Shown here in pieces: positions 9,523 to 16,778 of a DNA stretch of 57,622 bases (position 1 is the stretch's first letter; each line of letters opens with the position of its first letter). The position numbers and the translations under genes were made by a program. Source of the stretch: Flavobacteriales bacterium (GTDB lineage Bacteria; Bacteroidota; Bacteroidia; Flavobacteriales_F; PHOS-HE28). The stretch covers positions 1-57,622 of the forward strand of contig JADJDP010000025.1 of NCBI GenBank assembly GCA_016702645.1, given 5' to 3'. The notes below the pieces were generated by a model, which was not told the DNA's origin, searched no databases, and saw nothing but the letters and a program-made list of their open reading frames with translations.

Positions 9523-11186
9523 GCCTGCTCTCCATCGATTGGTCCGGCATCTTCGCGTACGACGAGAAAGCTCCACTGATCTTCACTCGCTTCTTCTTCT
9601 GGGGCTTCTTCGCCGTGGTGCTGGCCATCTACAGCATCATCCATAAGCAGCGGGCGCTGCGCAACGCCTACCTCTTCTTCGTCAGCCTCTTCTTCTACTA
9701 CAAGAGCAGCGGCCTCTTCGTTTGCATCCTGCTCTTCTCCACGGTTTCGGACTACGTGCTCGCACTGGCGATCCACGGTGCGCGACCGGGCCTGAAGAAG
9801 AAGCTCTGGCTCGCTTTGAGCCTGTCCATCAACCTGCTGTTGCTGTGCTACTTCAAGTACGCGCACTTCCTCATCGAGAACATCAACCATGCGTTCGGGA
9901 CGCACTTCCACGAGGTCAACTACTTCGCGCAGTTCGCCAACGGGCTCTTCGGTACGAACAGTTTGGTGGACCGTATCCTGCTGCCGGTCGGGATCAGCTT
10001 CTTCACCTTCCAAGCCATCAGCTACGCCATGGACGTGTACCGAGGCCACGTGGCTCCGGTGCGCAACATCCTCGACTACGGCTTCTTCGTGAGCTTCTTC
10101 CCGCAACTGGTGGCCGGTCCCATCACGCGCGCAGCGGAGTTCATCCCGCAGGTGTACAAGGAATTCTCCCTTACCCGTGCGCAGTTCGGGCTCGCAGTGT
10201 TCTGGATCCTCAATGGGCTGGCGAAGAAGATGCTCATCGGCGACTACATCGCGGTGAACTTCATCGACCGCGTCTTCCTCGACCCACTGCGCTTCACCGG
10301 ATTCGAGAACCTGATGGCCCTCTATGCCTACTCCTTGCAGGTGTATTGCGATTTCAGCGGCTACACCGACATCGCCATCGGCGTGGCGCTGCTCATGGGC
10401 TTCCGCCTCCCGGTGAACTTCAACAGCCCCTACAAAGCGCGCAACGTGGGCGAGTTCTGGAAGCGTTGGCACATGAGTTTGAGCACCTGGCTGCGCGACT
10501 ACCTCTACATCCCGATGGGCGGCAACCGCAGCGGCTCGGTGTTCTCCTGGATCATGCTAGGCTTCATCGGTGCTGCGTTCACCCTGCTCACCGGTTGGCT
10601 GTGGCTGCCGGTGCTCATGTTGTCCTTGGTGGCGCTCGGTGTGGTGGCGGTGCGCTTATCACCCGCATTGAACAATGTGATCACCACGAACCTGAACCTG
10701 ATGATCACCATGCTCATTGGTGGCTTGTGGCACGGTGCGAGCTGGATGTTCGTGATCTGGGGCGCGCTCAATGGCCTCGCCTTGGTGATCTACAAATTCT
10801 GGAAGAAGATCAGTCCATGGGAGCATAGCAAGAGTTGGGTGGCGCATGCATGGGTGGTCTTCTTCACCTTCTCCTTCATCACCTTCACACGGATCTGGTT
10901 CCGCAGCGATTCGCTGGAGACAGCCAACAAGGTGCTGCACCAGATCGGCAACGATTTCGGATGGCATCTGGCCGGTGACGTGATCTGGGGCTTCCGCAGT
11001 GTATTCGCACTCATGACCGTCGGTCTCATCATCCATTGGCTGCCGTCCTCCTTCAAGCAACGCTACCGCGACGGCTTTGCCGCGTTGCCCATGTGGGCGA
11101 TGGTGCTTGTCACCGCGGGCGTGATCGTGGTGATCTACCAGACGGTGACAGCGGACATGGTGCCGTTCATCTACTTCCAGTTCTGA
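9519..11186 (+). CDS. MBOAT-family membrane O-acyltransferase (AlgI-like)
   Basis: 555 residues with about ten hydrophobic segments. MBOAT proteins move acetyl groups across the inner membrane for modification of extracellular glycans. The family signature is clear: FWKRWHMSLSTWLRDYLYIP (near 10456-10515) and the conserved catalytic-type His in IGGLWHGASWMF (near 10718). The DFSGYTDIAIG block is also present. The start at 9519 overlaps the SGNH stop by 4 nt (ATGA). It is the last gene of the LysM-SGNH-SGNH-MBOAT unit. The acceptor polymer is not evident, but two L,D-transpeptidases and glycosyltransferases lie 5-9 kb downstream. Confidence 0.93.
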   Translation: MSLLSIDWSGIFAYDEKAPLIFTRFFFWGFFAVVLAIYSIIHKQRALRNAYLFFVSLFFYYKSSGLFVCILLFSTVSDYVLALAIHGARPGLKKKLWLALSLSINLLLLCYFKYAHFLIENINHAFGTHFHEVNYFAQFANGLFGTNSLVDRILLPVGISFFTFQAISYAMDVYRGHVAPVRNILDYGFFVSFFPQLVAGPITRAAEFIPQVYKEFSLTRAQFGLAVFWILNGLAKKMLIGDYIAVNFIDRVFLDPLRFTGFENLMALYAYSLQVYCDFSGYTDIAIGVALLMGFRLPVNFNSPYKARNVGEFWKRWHMSLSTWLRDYLYIPMGGNRSGSVFSWIMLGFIGAAFTLLTGWLWLPVLMLSLVALGVVAVRLSPALNNVITTNLNLMITMLIGGLWHGASWMFVIWGALNGLALVIYKFWKKISPWEHSKSWVAHAWVVFFTFSFITFTRIWFRSDSLETANKVLHQIGNDFGWHLAGDVIWGFRSVFALMTVGLIIHWLPSSFKQRYRDGFAALPMWAMVLVTAGVIVVIYQTVTADMVPFIYFQF

Positions 11187-11195
11187 GCGGGATAG

Positions 11196-11217
11196 GCCGC
11201 AGAGGCGCAAAGACGCA
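11196..11217. repeat. CGCAAAG-family repeat, copy B (single arm)
   Basis: GCCGCAGAGGCGCAAAGACG lies 9 bases after the MBOAT stop codon. No matching right arm follows before the sigma-factor gene, so this appears to be a half copy. Confidence 0.65.
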
Positions 11218-11252
11218 GTGGAATACGCAGCCTCGATACCTTTCCAGCGCTC

Positions 11253-11852
11253 ATGACCACGGCAACAAAGACCTCTGCACAGCAGACCCAATTTGCAGAG
11301 TGGGTGCGCGTGCATACAGGCGATCTGCTGCGCTTCGCGCGGAACCGCGTGAAGGATCCCGCCGTAGCGGACGACCTGGTGCAGCTGACGTTCGTGAGCG
11401 CATGGGAAACACTGGACCGATTTGCCGGAGACAGCTCGCCTCGCACCTGGCTCTTCGCGATCCTGAAGCACAAACTGGCGGACCACTATCGCAAGGTCTA
11501 TCGTGAAGGCATCAAGGTGTCAGGAACGGAAACCGTGGGCGACGACCCCTCCGAAACGCTGTTCGTTCCAAATGGGCATTGGCATTCGGACCACCGGCCG
11601 CAGCACGAGGAGGATGTCTTCCAAGAAGACGATGAGAACGAGAAGCTGGACCGCGCCCTACGCCACTGCCTGGATGCCCTGCCGGAACGCTGGCGAACCG
11701 TGGTTGAAATGAAATACCTGCTCGACAAGGACAGCGACGCCATCCGCGAAGCGCTCGGCTTGAGCGAGACCAACTATTGGCAGCAAGTGCATCGCGCCAA
11801 GTTGAAACTGCGCGCGTGTATCGAGGACCGGCTCATCCGCAAAAACCATTGA
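11253..11852 (+). CDS. ECF-type sigma-70 factor
   Basis: 199 residues. Region 2 is seen as DLLRFARNRVKDPAVADDLV followed by FVSAWETLDRF and SSPRTWLFAILKHKLADHYR. After an acidic linker (EEDVFQEDDENEK), region 4 follows as LPERWRTVVEMKYLLDKDSD and LGLSETNYWQQVHRAKLKLR. Extracytoplasmic-function sigma factors direct RNA polymerase to stress or envelope genes. A small zinc-finger protein starts 4 nt downstream and is the likely partner. Its targets are not visible; the surrounding envelope genes are candidates by location only. Confidence 0.92.
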   Translation: MTTATKTSAQQTQFAEWVRVHTGDLLRFARNRVKDPAVADDLVQLTFVSAWETLDRFAGDSSPRTWLFAILKHKLADHYRKVYREGIKVSGTETVGDDPSETLFVPNGHWHSDHRPQHEEDVFQEDDENEKLDRALRHCLDALPERWRTVVEMKYLLDKDSDAIREALGLSETNYWQQVHRAKLKLRACIEDRLIRKNH

Positions 11853-11856
11853 CCGC

Positions 11857-12114
11857 ATGGGAGTGATCGATACCCTGAAAGTGAGCTGCAGCAAGGCTTC
11901 CGTGCTTATCGAGCGGCGGGAGTTGCACAAGCTTGGTCTGTTCGAACGCGTCGGCCTTGGCTTCCACCTGCGCATCTGCGGTGCCTGCAAAGCCTACGAG
12001 AAGCAGAGCGCCCTCATCGACCGCTGGTTGGAAGAACGACGTGATAGCGGCACGCCGACCGACATCGACTCCGTGCGAGAGAGCATCTATCGGCGGATCG
12101 ATCTTCCCCGGTAG
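11857..12114 (+). CDS. Small zf-HC2-like protein, putative anti-sigma partner
   Basis: 85 residues. The pattern C-x2-A (CSKASVLIERRE) and H-x3-C-x2-C (HLRICGAC) is typical of zinc-binding anti-sigma domains. No membrane segment follows, so it would be a soluble, minimal regulator. It begins 4 nt after the sigma-factor stop and must be co-transcribed. Anti-sigma function is inferred from motif and position; it might instead be a redox or zinc sensor. Confidence 0.7.
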   Translation: MGVIDTLKVSCSKASVLIERRELHKLGLFERVGLGFHLRICGACKAYEKQSALIDRWLEERRDSGTPTDIDSVRESIYRRIDLPR

Positions 12115-12174
12115 GAGGCCCTACCCAACCGTCATCGCGCCGCTTCCGCTCCGCCCCGCACGGGGGCAAGACTT

Positions 12175-12331
12175 ACCGGCCCCCCGGGGGGGGGCCGAGG
12201 GGGGGGGGGGGGGGGGGCGACAACGCCTGACGCGTTGCTTCTTCCGCCTGTGCCGCGCGCCCCCCTGCGGGCCGGGGGAAGCAGAAGAGCCCCCCGAAGG
12301 AAGCTCTTCCGAGGACCGGCGCGCGTACCAC
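12175..12331. other. Convergent intergenic spacer with G19 tract and hairpins
   Basis: This spacer between converging genes has no ORF of note. It holds GGCCCCCC next to GGGGGGGGGCC near 12178-12196, then an uninterrupted run of 19 G at 12199-12217. Near 12284-12309 the arms GAAGAGC and GCTCTTC could pair as a terminator-like hairpin. Homopolymer length is likely unreliable in this assembly. Confidence 0.6.
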
Positions 12332-13404
12332 CTAGCGCACCACCACCAAACGCTTTGCACGGCCATCCGGGAAGCCGTAGAAGTAGATGCCTGGTTGCAG
12401 GTCAGCCACCCCAATGCTCACCGATGCAACTTCACCACGAACGACTTCCCGCTTCACGATCCGTCCGGCCGTATCGCTGATGCGCAATTCGCGCGCTTCC
12501 CAACGGCGGTCAGCGGGACAGTCACCGCATCCGTCGCTGGGACAGGGAAAGCCAAACCCACATCGGTCAGCATGGTTTCCTCCACGCCAGTAACATCGGA
12601 CAAAGCTTGTGCTGTCGTCACTTGGTGTACTTCGCCATAACCACTACCGCCCTCACCAACAAAGGCTACGACGCGACAATCATTGATGTCGTACGCCATT
12701 GGAACCGTGTAGGTGTAGGTGCGCGTCAGGGATGACCCCGCCGTGGTAGTGACCACTTCATCGCCACCGAGCGCAGTGATGTATGCACGTAGCACATGGC
12801 GGTGGTCGTAGTTGGCATAGGCACCGCCCGCTCCGTAGTTCTGCTGGTAGCCGTTCAGGTGATCTTCGGTGAGCAGCACGAAGATCCTGTCGTTCGCACC
12901 GGGGCTATCTGCCGTGTAGTACAGTTCCACCGTTACTGTGAGTTCGCGCGTGCCATTGTCGAACTCGGTTGTTGCGGCCATGTTCACCACGGCCGGTAGG
13001 GCGAGGGTGGCGTTGGTGGCATTGGTCCATGCGCCACTGCTGAGCAAGGTCGTTCCGTTGTACGCACGACGGTTCACCAAGCCTTGCGGCGTGAAGCCGA
13101 CACCGAACTCGGTGAGCAATTGGGTGGACCATGTGTTACGGAAGTCGGGCTGCGAACCGGATGGTATTGCCAGCGGTCCGGCGTGCATGTTCACCAACGC
13201 GGCATTGTCCGGGTGCACCGCCACGATGTTGTTCGCTGCGACATGTCCAACCGGGCAATTGCCGCAATTGATAGCGGTGAACTCCTCCAGCAACACATTG
13301 CGGTTCTGTGGTTCCTGGCTCACCTGACCGGAAGCGAACAGGGGGGCCGCTAAAACGATGGAATGGGCGAGCGATCGCAGGCCAAGCAAGGAACCGTTGT
13401 TCAT
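12332..13404 (-). CDS. Omp28-related secreted protein with T9SS sorting domain, one frameshift
   Basis: The N-terminal signal (AHSIVLAAPLFASGQVS) is followed by LLEEFTAINCGNCPVGH, the thioredoxin-like CxxC block of Omp28-type proteins. A beta-rich central part follows (VELYYTADSPGANDRIFVLL). The C-terminus is a T9SS sorting domain: the main frame stops at 12454, but the expected end (VADLQPGIYFYGFPDGRAKR, then VVVR and stop at 12332) continues in another frame. A shift therefore lies near 12450-12500. It is divergent from the epimerase gene. Proteins of this type are exported to the cell surface; the redox role of the CxxC is uncertain. Confidence 0.8.
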
Positions 13405-13487
13405 GGGATCTGTTCGGCGTTTGCGCCGCAGGGGGGTCGCAAGGCCAATGGGTTCCTGACAAAGGGTTCATTCCCATGTGCAACGCA

Positions 13488-13495
13488 CATCTTTG
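13488..13495 (+). promoter_or_regulatory. CAtcTTTG promoter-like box just before the epimerase start
   Basis: One mismatch to TAnnTTTG. Its last base is 6 nt before the ATG at 13502, so transcription from it would give an mRNA with almost no leader. It lies in the 97-nt divergent region shared with the Omp28-like gene. Confidence 0.3.
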
Positions 13496-13501
13496 CCCTC
13501 G

Positions 13502-14914
13502 ATGGCAACACACCTCGTCACCGGCGGCTGCGGCTTCGTGGGCCGCAATATGGTCCAGCGGCTATACAGGAACGGCAGTAACCGCGTCCTCTTCATCGAT
13601 GACCTCAGCGTGGGTACGCACCCTGACACCTGGTTGGGTCAACCGCTCAACTCCGAGCACAAGGAGATGCGCATCTATGGTGCGGATGAGCGGCTCGTCT
13701 TCATCAAGGCCGATCTGCGCGATGTGCTGCGCGAACTCAACAAGGACCCGCAGTACTTCCAGAAGCGTTACGGCTTGGACGTGGTCCACTTCGATGACAT
13801 CTTCCACTTCGCAGCGATCGTTGGTGGTCGCAGCAAGATCGATGGCGACCCGATGCTCGTTGCCCAAGACCTCAGCATCGATGCCGAGATGTTCCTCTAT
13901 GTATGTCGCAACAAGCCGGGGCGTCTTTTGTACCCGAGCAGCAGCGCAGCGTATCCGATCGATCTTCAGACGGAGAGCAACACGCTCCAGTTGAAGGAGA
14001 CCGACATCGACTTCAAGCGCATGGGCGAGCCGGACATGACCTACGGCTGGAGCAAGCTCACGGGCGAATTCCTGGCGAAGATCGCCGCGAGCCATTACGG
14101 CGTACACGTCACCTGTATCCGTCCCTTCAGTGGCTATGGCGAAGACCAGGACCTCTCCTATCCTGTGCCTGCGCTTGCGGCACGCGCGGCGCGAAAGGAA
14201 AACCCCTTTGAAGTATGGGGGACAGGCAAACAGGGCCGCGACTTCGTGCACATCGATGACGTGCTCGATCTCACGCTCCTCGCCATGGACAAGATCAGCG
14301 ATGGACGCGCGATCAACATCGGTATGGGACGGCTCACGAGCTTTTTGGAACTGATCGAGGTCTTCAGCGGATTCGCGGGCTACAAACCCAACATCAAGCC
14401 TTTGCTCGACAAACCCGTTGGCGTTCACAGCCGCTACTGCGACATGGGCTGGGTGGAGGCGAACCTCGGCTGGAAGGCCAAGATCTCCATCGAAGAAGGG
14501 ATGCGCAGGGTGTATGAGGCGGCGTTGAAGAAGATCCGAAGGATGAGCCGCAAAGACGCAAAGGCGCAAGAAGAGCCGCTCAAGGTCGCATCGCTTATAG
14601 CATTTCCTCCGCGCCGTTGCGCCTTTGCGGCCAATAACCCATGCCTCACATCATCTGCTTTGGCCCCGGCCCCAAGTTCAAGGGTGGCATTGCGCAGTAC
14701 AACACGGCGCTTGCTCGTTCGCTGCACGATGAGGGTGCTCAGGTCACCATCGTCAGTTGGACGCAGCAGTATCCTGCGATCATCCCACGCGAGTTCGTGG
14801 ACAAGACCAGCCGCAGCAGTTTCCTGGAAGGCTATGATATCCCGGTGCAGTACCTCACCAACTGGAACGCACCCGGCACCTGGAAGAAGACAGCGAAAGC
14901 CATCTCCGCGCTGA
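13502..14914 (+). CDS. NAD-dependent epimerase/dehydratase (extended short-chain dehydrogenase)
   Basis: A nucleotide-sugar epimerase or dehydratase probably feeding surface-polysaccharide synthesis. It shows the NAD-binding glycine motif TGGCGFVGRN at the N-terminus, SSSAAYP (catalytic Ser region), YGWSK (catalytic Tyr and Lys) and RPFSGYGEDQD. The start at 13502 (MATHLVTGG) is preferred over an upstream in-frame ATG at 13478. The recognisable protein ends near 14540. The frame then runs through a CGCAAAG repeat and over the start of the next gene to a stop at 14914, giving about 125 odd C-terminal residues. A lost stop or an indel is likely. It is followed directly by a glycosyltransferase. 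Confidence 0.8.
   Translation: MATHLVTGGCGFVGRNMVQRLYRNGSNRVLFIDDLSVGTHPDTWLGQPLNSEHKEMRIYGADERLVFIKADLRDVLRELNKDPQYFQKRYGLDVVHFDDIFHFAAIVGGRSKIDGDPMLVAQDLSIDAEMFLYVCRNKPGRLLYPSSSAAYPIDLQTESNTLQLKETDIDFKRMGEPDMTYGWSKLTGEFLAKIAASHYGVHVTCIRPFSGYGEDQDLSYPVPALAARAARKENPFEVWGTGKQGRDFVHIDDVLDLTLLAMDKISDGRAINIGMGRLTSFLELIEVFSGFAGYKPNIKPLLDKPVGVHSRYCDMGWVEANLGWKAKISIEEGMRRVYEAALKKIRRMSRKDAKAQEEPLKVASLIAFPPRRCAFAANNPCLTSSALAPAPSSRVALRSTTRRLLVRCTMRVLRSPSSVGRSSILRSSHASSWTRPAAAVSWKAMISRCSTSPTGTHPAPGRRQRKPSPR
14547..14632. repeat. CGCAAAG-family palindromic repeat, copy C
   Basis: The left arm at 14547-14570 (GCCGCAAAGACGCAAAGGCG) and right arm at 14611-14632 (GTTGCGCCTTTGCGGCC) pair across about 40 nt. 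It lies at the 3' end of the epimerase gene, and its left arm is translated in the open frame as SRKDAKAQ. It ends 8 nt before the glycosyltransferase ATG. Confidence 0.8.
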
Positions 14915-15909
14915 AGCCCGACAAGGTGATCATCCAGTGGTACAACCCCACCCAGGGCATCCCGCTGAACACCATCGCGAACTACCTGCGCAAGCACACC
15001 AATGCCGAGATCATCTTCGATCTGCATTTCGTGGCCGCCAAGGAGCAGAGCAGCTTGGATCAGCGGCTCACGCGCATGGCGTTGAAGCACGGACATAGCT
15101 TCATCGTGCATGCTTACAAGACCGCGACCGAGTTGAAAGAGCTCTTCGCCGGTGAAACGTTCGACCTTACGCTCGATGGCGCTCGTACCACCAAGAGCGG
15201 ACAACGTTCGATACTCAAGCTCTACCACCCGATCTACTCGCTCTTCAAACCCGACCCGGCGTTCGACAAGGAAGCGTGGAAGGCACAACACCATTTGCGG
15301 AAGCATGTCTTTCTCTTCTTCGGATTCATCCGCAAGTACAAAGGGCTGCATTATTGCATCGAAGCCTTCGCGGAACTGGCCAAGCAGCGCGATGACGTGA
15401 GCCTGATGGTAGTGGGCGAGCGCTTCTGGCAGACAGTGGACCAGAGCAAGCTGAGCACCAAGCTCAAGAACGCGGTCTTCGGGACCTTGAAGAAGCTCTT
15501 CCTGAAGAAGGCTGATGATGAGCGCGACTACGATCCGTTGGCGATGATCGACGCGCTGGGCATACGCGATCGTGTGCTCGTTGTGGACCGCTTCATCCCC
15601 AACGAAGAAGTGCCCCCCTACTTCCAAGCCGCCGACGCCGTGGTGCTCTTCTACGAAACGGCAACTCCTAGCGGAGTGGAGAGCCTCAGTTACAACTTCA
15701 AGTTACCTGCCGTAGCCACGCGTGTGGGCCATTTTCCGGAGACCATTACCGATGGCTTCAATGGCTACCTGGCCGAACCGAAGAACATAGCGGACATGGT
15801 GCGCGTGATGAACGCGATGATCGAGAAGCCGATCCCTCGCGAGAACGTGGTGGAGGCCACCAAAAACATGAGCTGGGCCAATTACGCCAGAGCCGTGTTG
15901 AAAACCTGA
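14641..15909 (+). CDS. Glycosyltransferase, GT4-like (GT-B fold)
   Basis: 422 residues. The N-terminal domain has GPGPKFKGGIAQYNTALARS, a usual donor-side loop of GT4 enzymes. The C-terminal domain has FFGFIRKYKGLHYCIEAFAE, MVVGERFW and the nucleotide-sugar-binding E-x7-E-like segment in YETATPSGVESLSYNFKLP. It transfers a sugar from an activated donor in the cytoplasm. It follows the epimerase, separated by a hairpin repeat, and the two likely act in the same glycan pathway. The donor and acceptor cannot be read from sequence. Confidence 0.88.
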   Translation: MPHIICFGPGPKFKGGIAQYNTALARSLHDEGAQVTIVSWTQQYPAIIPREFVDKTSRSSFLEGYDIPVQYLTNWNAPGTWKKTAKAISALKPDKVIIQWYNPTQGIPLNTIANYLRKHTNAEIIFDLHFVAAKEQSSLDQRLTRMALKHGHSFIVHAYKTATELKELFAGETFDLTLDGARTTKSGQRSILKLYHPIYSLFKPDPAFDKEAWKAQHHLRKHVFLFFGFIRKYKGLHYCIEAFAELAKQRDDVSLMVVGERFWQTVDQSKLSTKLKNAVFGTLKKLFLKKADDERDYDPLAMIDALGIRDRVLVVDRFIPNEEVPPYFQAADAVVLFYETATPSGVESLSYNFKLPAVATRVGHFPETITDGFNGYLAEPKNIADMVRVMNAMIEKPIPRENVVEATKNMSWANYARAVLKT

Positions 15910-16015
15910 GGACCACAGGGCGGGGTGTGCCCCCGGTCCATCGGGCCTCCCTCCCCACTCGTCGGAAACCACATTCCCGTGACAGCGTACACACGGCCCG
16001 AATGGGAACCGCCGT

Positions 16016-16023
16016 TACATTCG
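16016..16023 (+). promoter_or_regulatory. TAcaTTCG promoter-like box before the first L,D-transpeptidase
   Basis: One mismatch to TAnnTTTG, about 70 nt before the ATG at 16095, in the 185-nt gap after the glycosyltransferase. An AAGGAAG stretch close to the start could act as ribosome-binding site. Confidence 0.3.
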
Positions 16024-16094
16024 TGATCGATCGTCCGTCCGGTGGACTGGAACCCTGCCGGACAAGGGACGCGCGGAAGAACCTGCAAGGAAGA

Positions 16095-16733
16095 ATGGTG
16101 AAGACACCGTGGGCTTTGGTATTGGCGCTGCTCTTGTTGCTGCCTTCGGCAACAATGGCACCTGCCACTGTCGCCGAGAACACCGCAGTGGAAGCGGCTT
16201 CAGAACTATACGTCGAGATCGGTTTGGAGGGCCACATGGCCGAGGCCGTCTTCACCAAGGGCTATGCGAGCATCGCACGGCACGGGGTGAAGCCGCACAT
16301 GCTCGCCATTGCGGACATGACCCAGCCGAGCAGCGCCAAGCGCCTCTACTTCATCGACCTGGACAAGAAGGAACTGGTGATGCGCACTTGGGTGGCCCAC
16401 GGCCAAGGCTCCGGTGAACTGATGTGTACCAGCTTCAGCAACCGCGAAGGCTCGCACGCCACCAGCAAAGGGCTCTACCGCGTGGGTGCGGAGATCATGA
16501 GCCCGAAGCACGGGGCAGCCTTGATGCTCCATGGCTTGGACCGTGGCCTGAACTGCCAGGCGCAGAGCCGCGAGGTGATCATGCACGGTGCCGACTACGT
16601 GAGCGCCGACTTCATTGCCCAACATGGCCGCCTCGGCCGTAGTTGGGGCTGCCCAGCCGTGCCGCGCACCGATATGCCGCGCATGATCGATCTGCTGGCC
16701 GACGGTGGATATCTCTACGTCCACGGCCGCTAA
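16095..16733 (+). CDS. Murein L,D-transpeptidase catalytic domain protein (YkuD_2 type)
   Basis: 212 residues from the start at 16095 (MVKTPWALVLALLLLLPSA), which gives a clear signal peptide; the frame is open upstream but without signal. The catalytic region holds MLHGLDRGLN, IMHGADYVS and GRLGRSWGCPAVP, the His and Cys of the YkuD_2 family. These enzymes form or trim 3-3 peptide cross-links in peptidoglycan or attach proteins to it. A second, unrelated-architecture L,D-transpeptidase begins 45 nt downstream, so both are probably co-transcribed. Confidence 0.88.
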   Translation: MVKTPWALVLALLLLLPSATMAPATVAENTAVEAASELYVEIGLEGHMAEAVFTKGYASIARHGVKPHMLAIADMTQPSSAKRLYFIDLDKKELVMRTWVAHGQGSGELMCTSFSNREGSHATSKGLYRVGAEIMSPKHGAALMLHGLDRGLNCQAQSREVIMHGADYVSADFIAQHGRLGRSWGCPAVPRTDMPRMIDLLADGGYLYVHGR

Positions 16734-16778
16734 CGGTCCGTACCGCCGAGCTTTCTTCGTGGCCGTCCTCAAGTCTGG

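Noticed and set aside
9369..10472. 367-codon minus-strand open frame opposite the MBOAT gene
   Set aside because: Low-complexity Glu/His/Val composition and no recognisable motif; the MBOAT signatures are on the plus strand.
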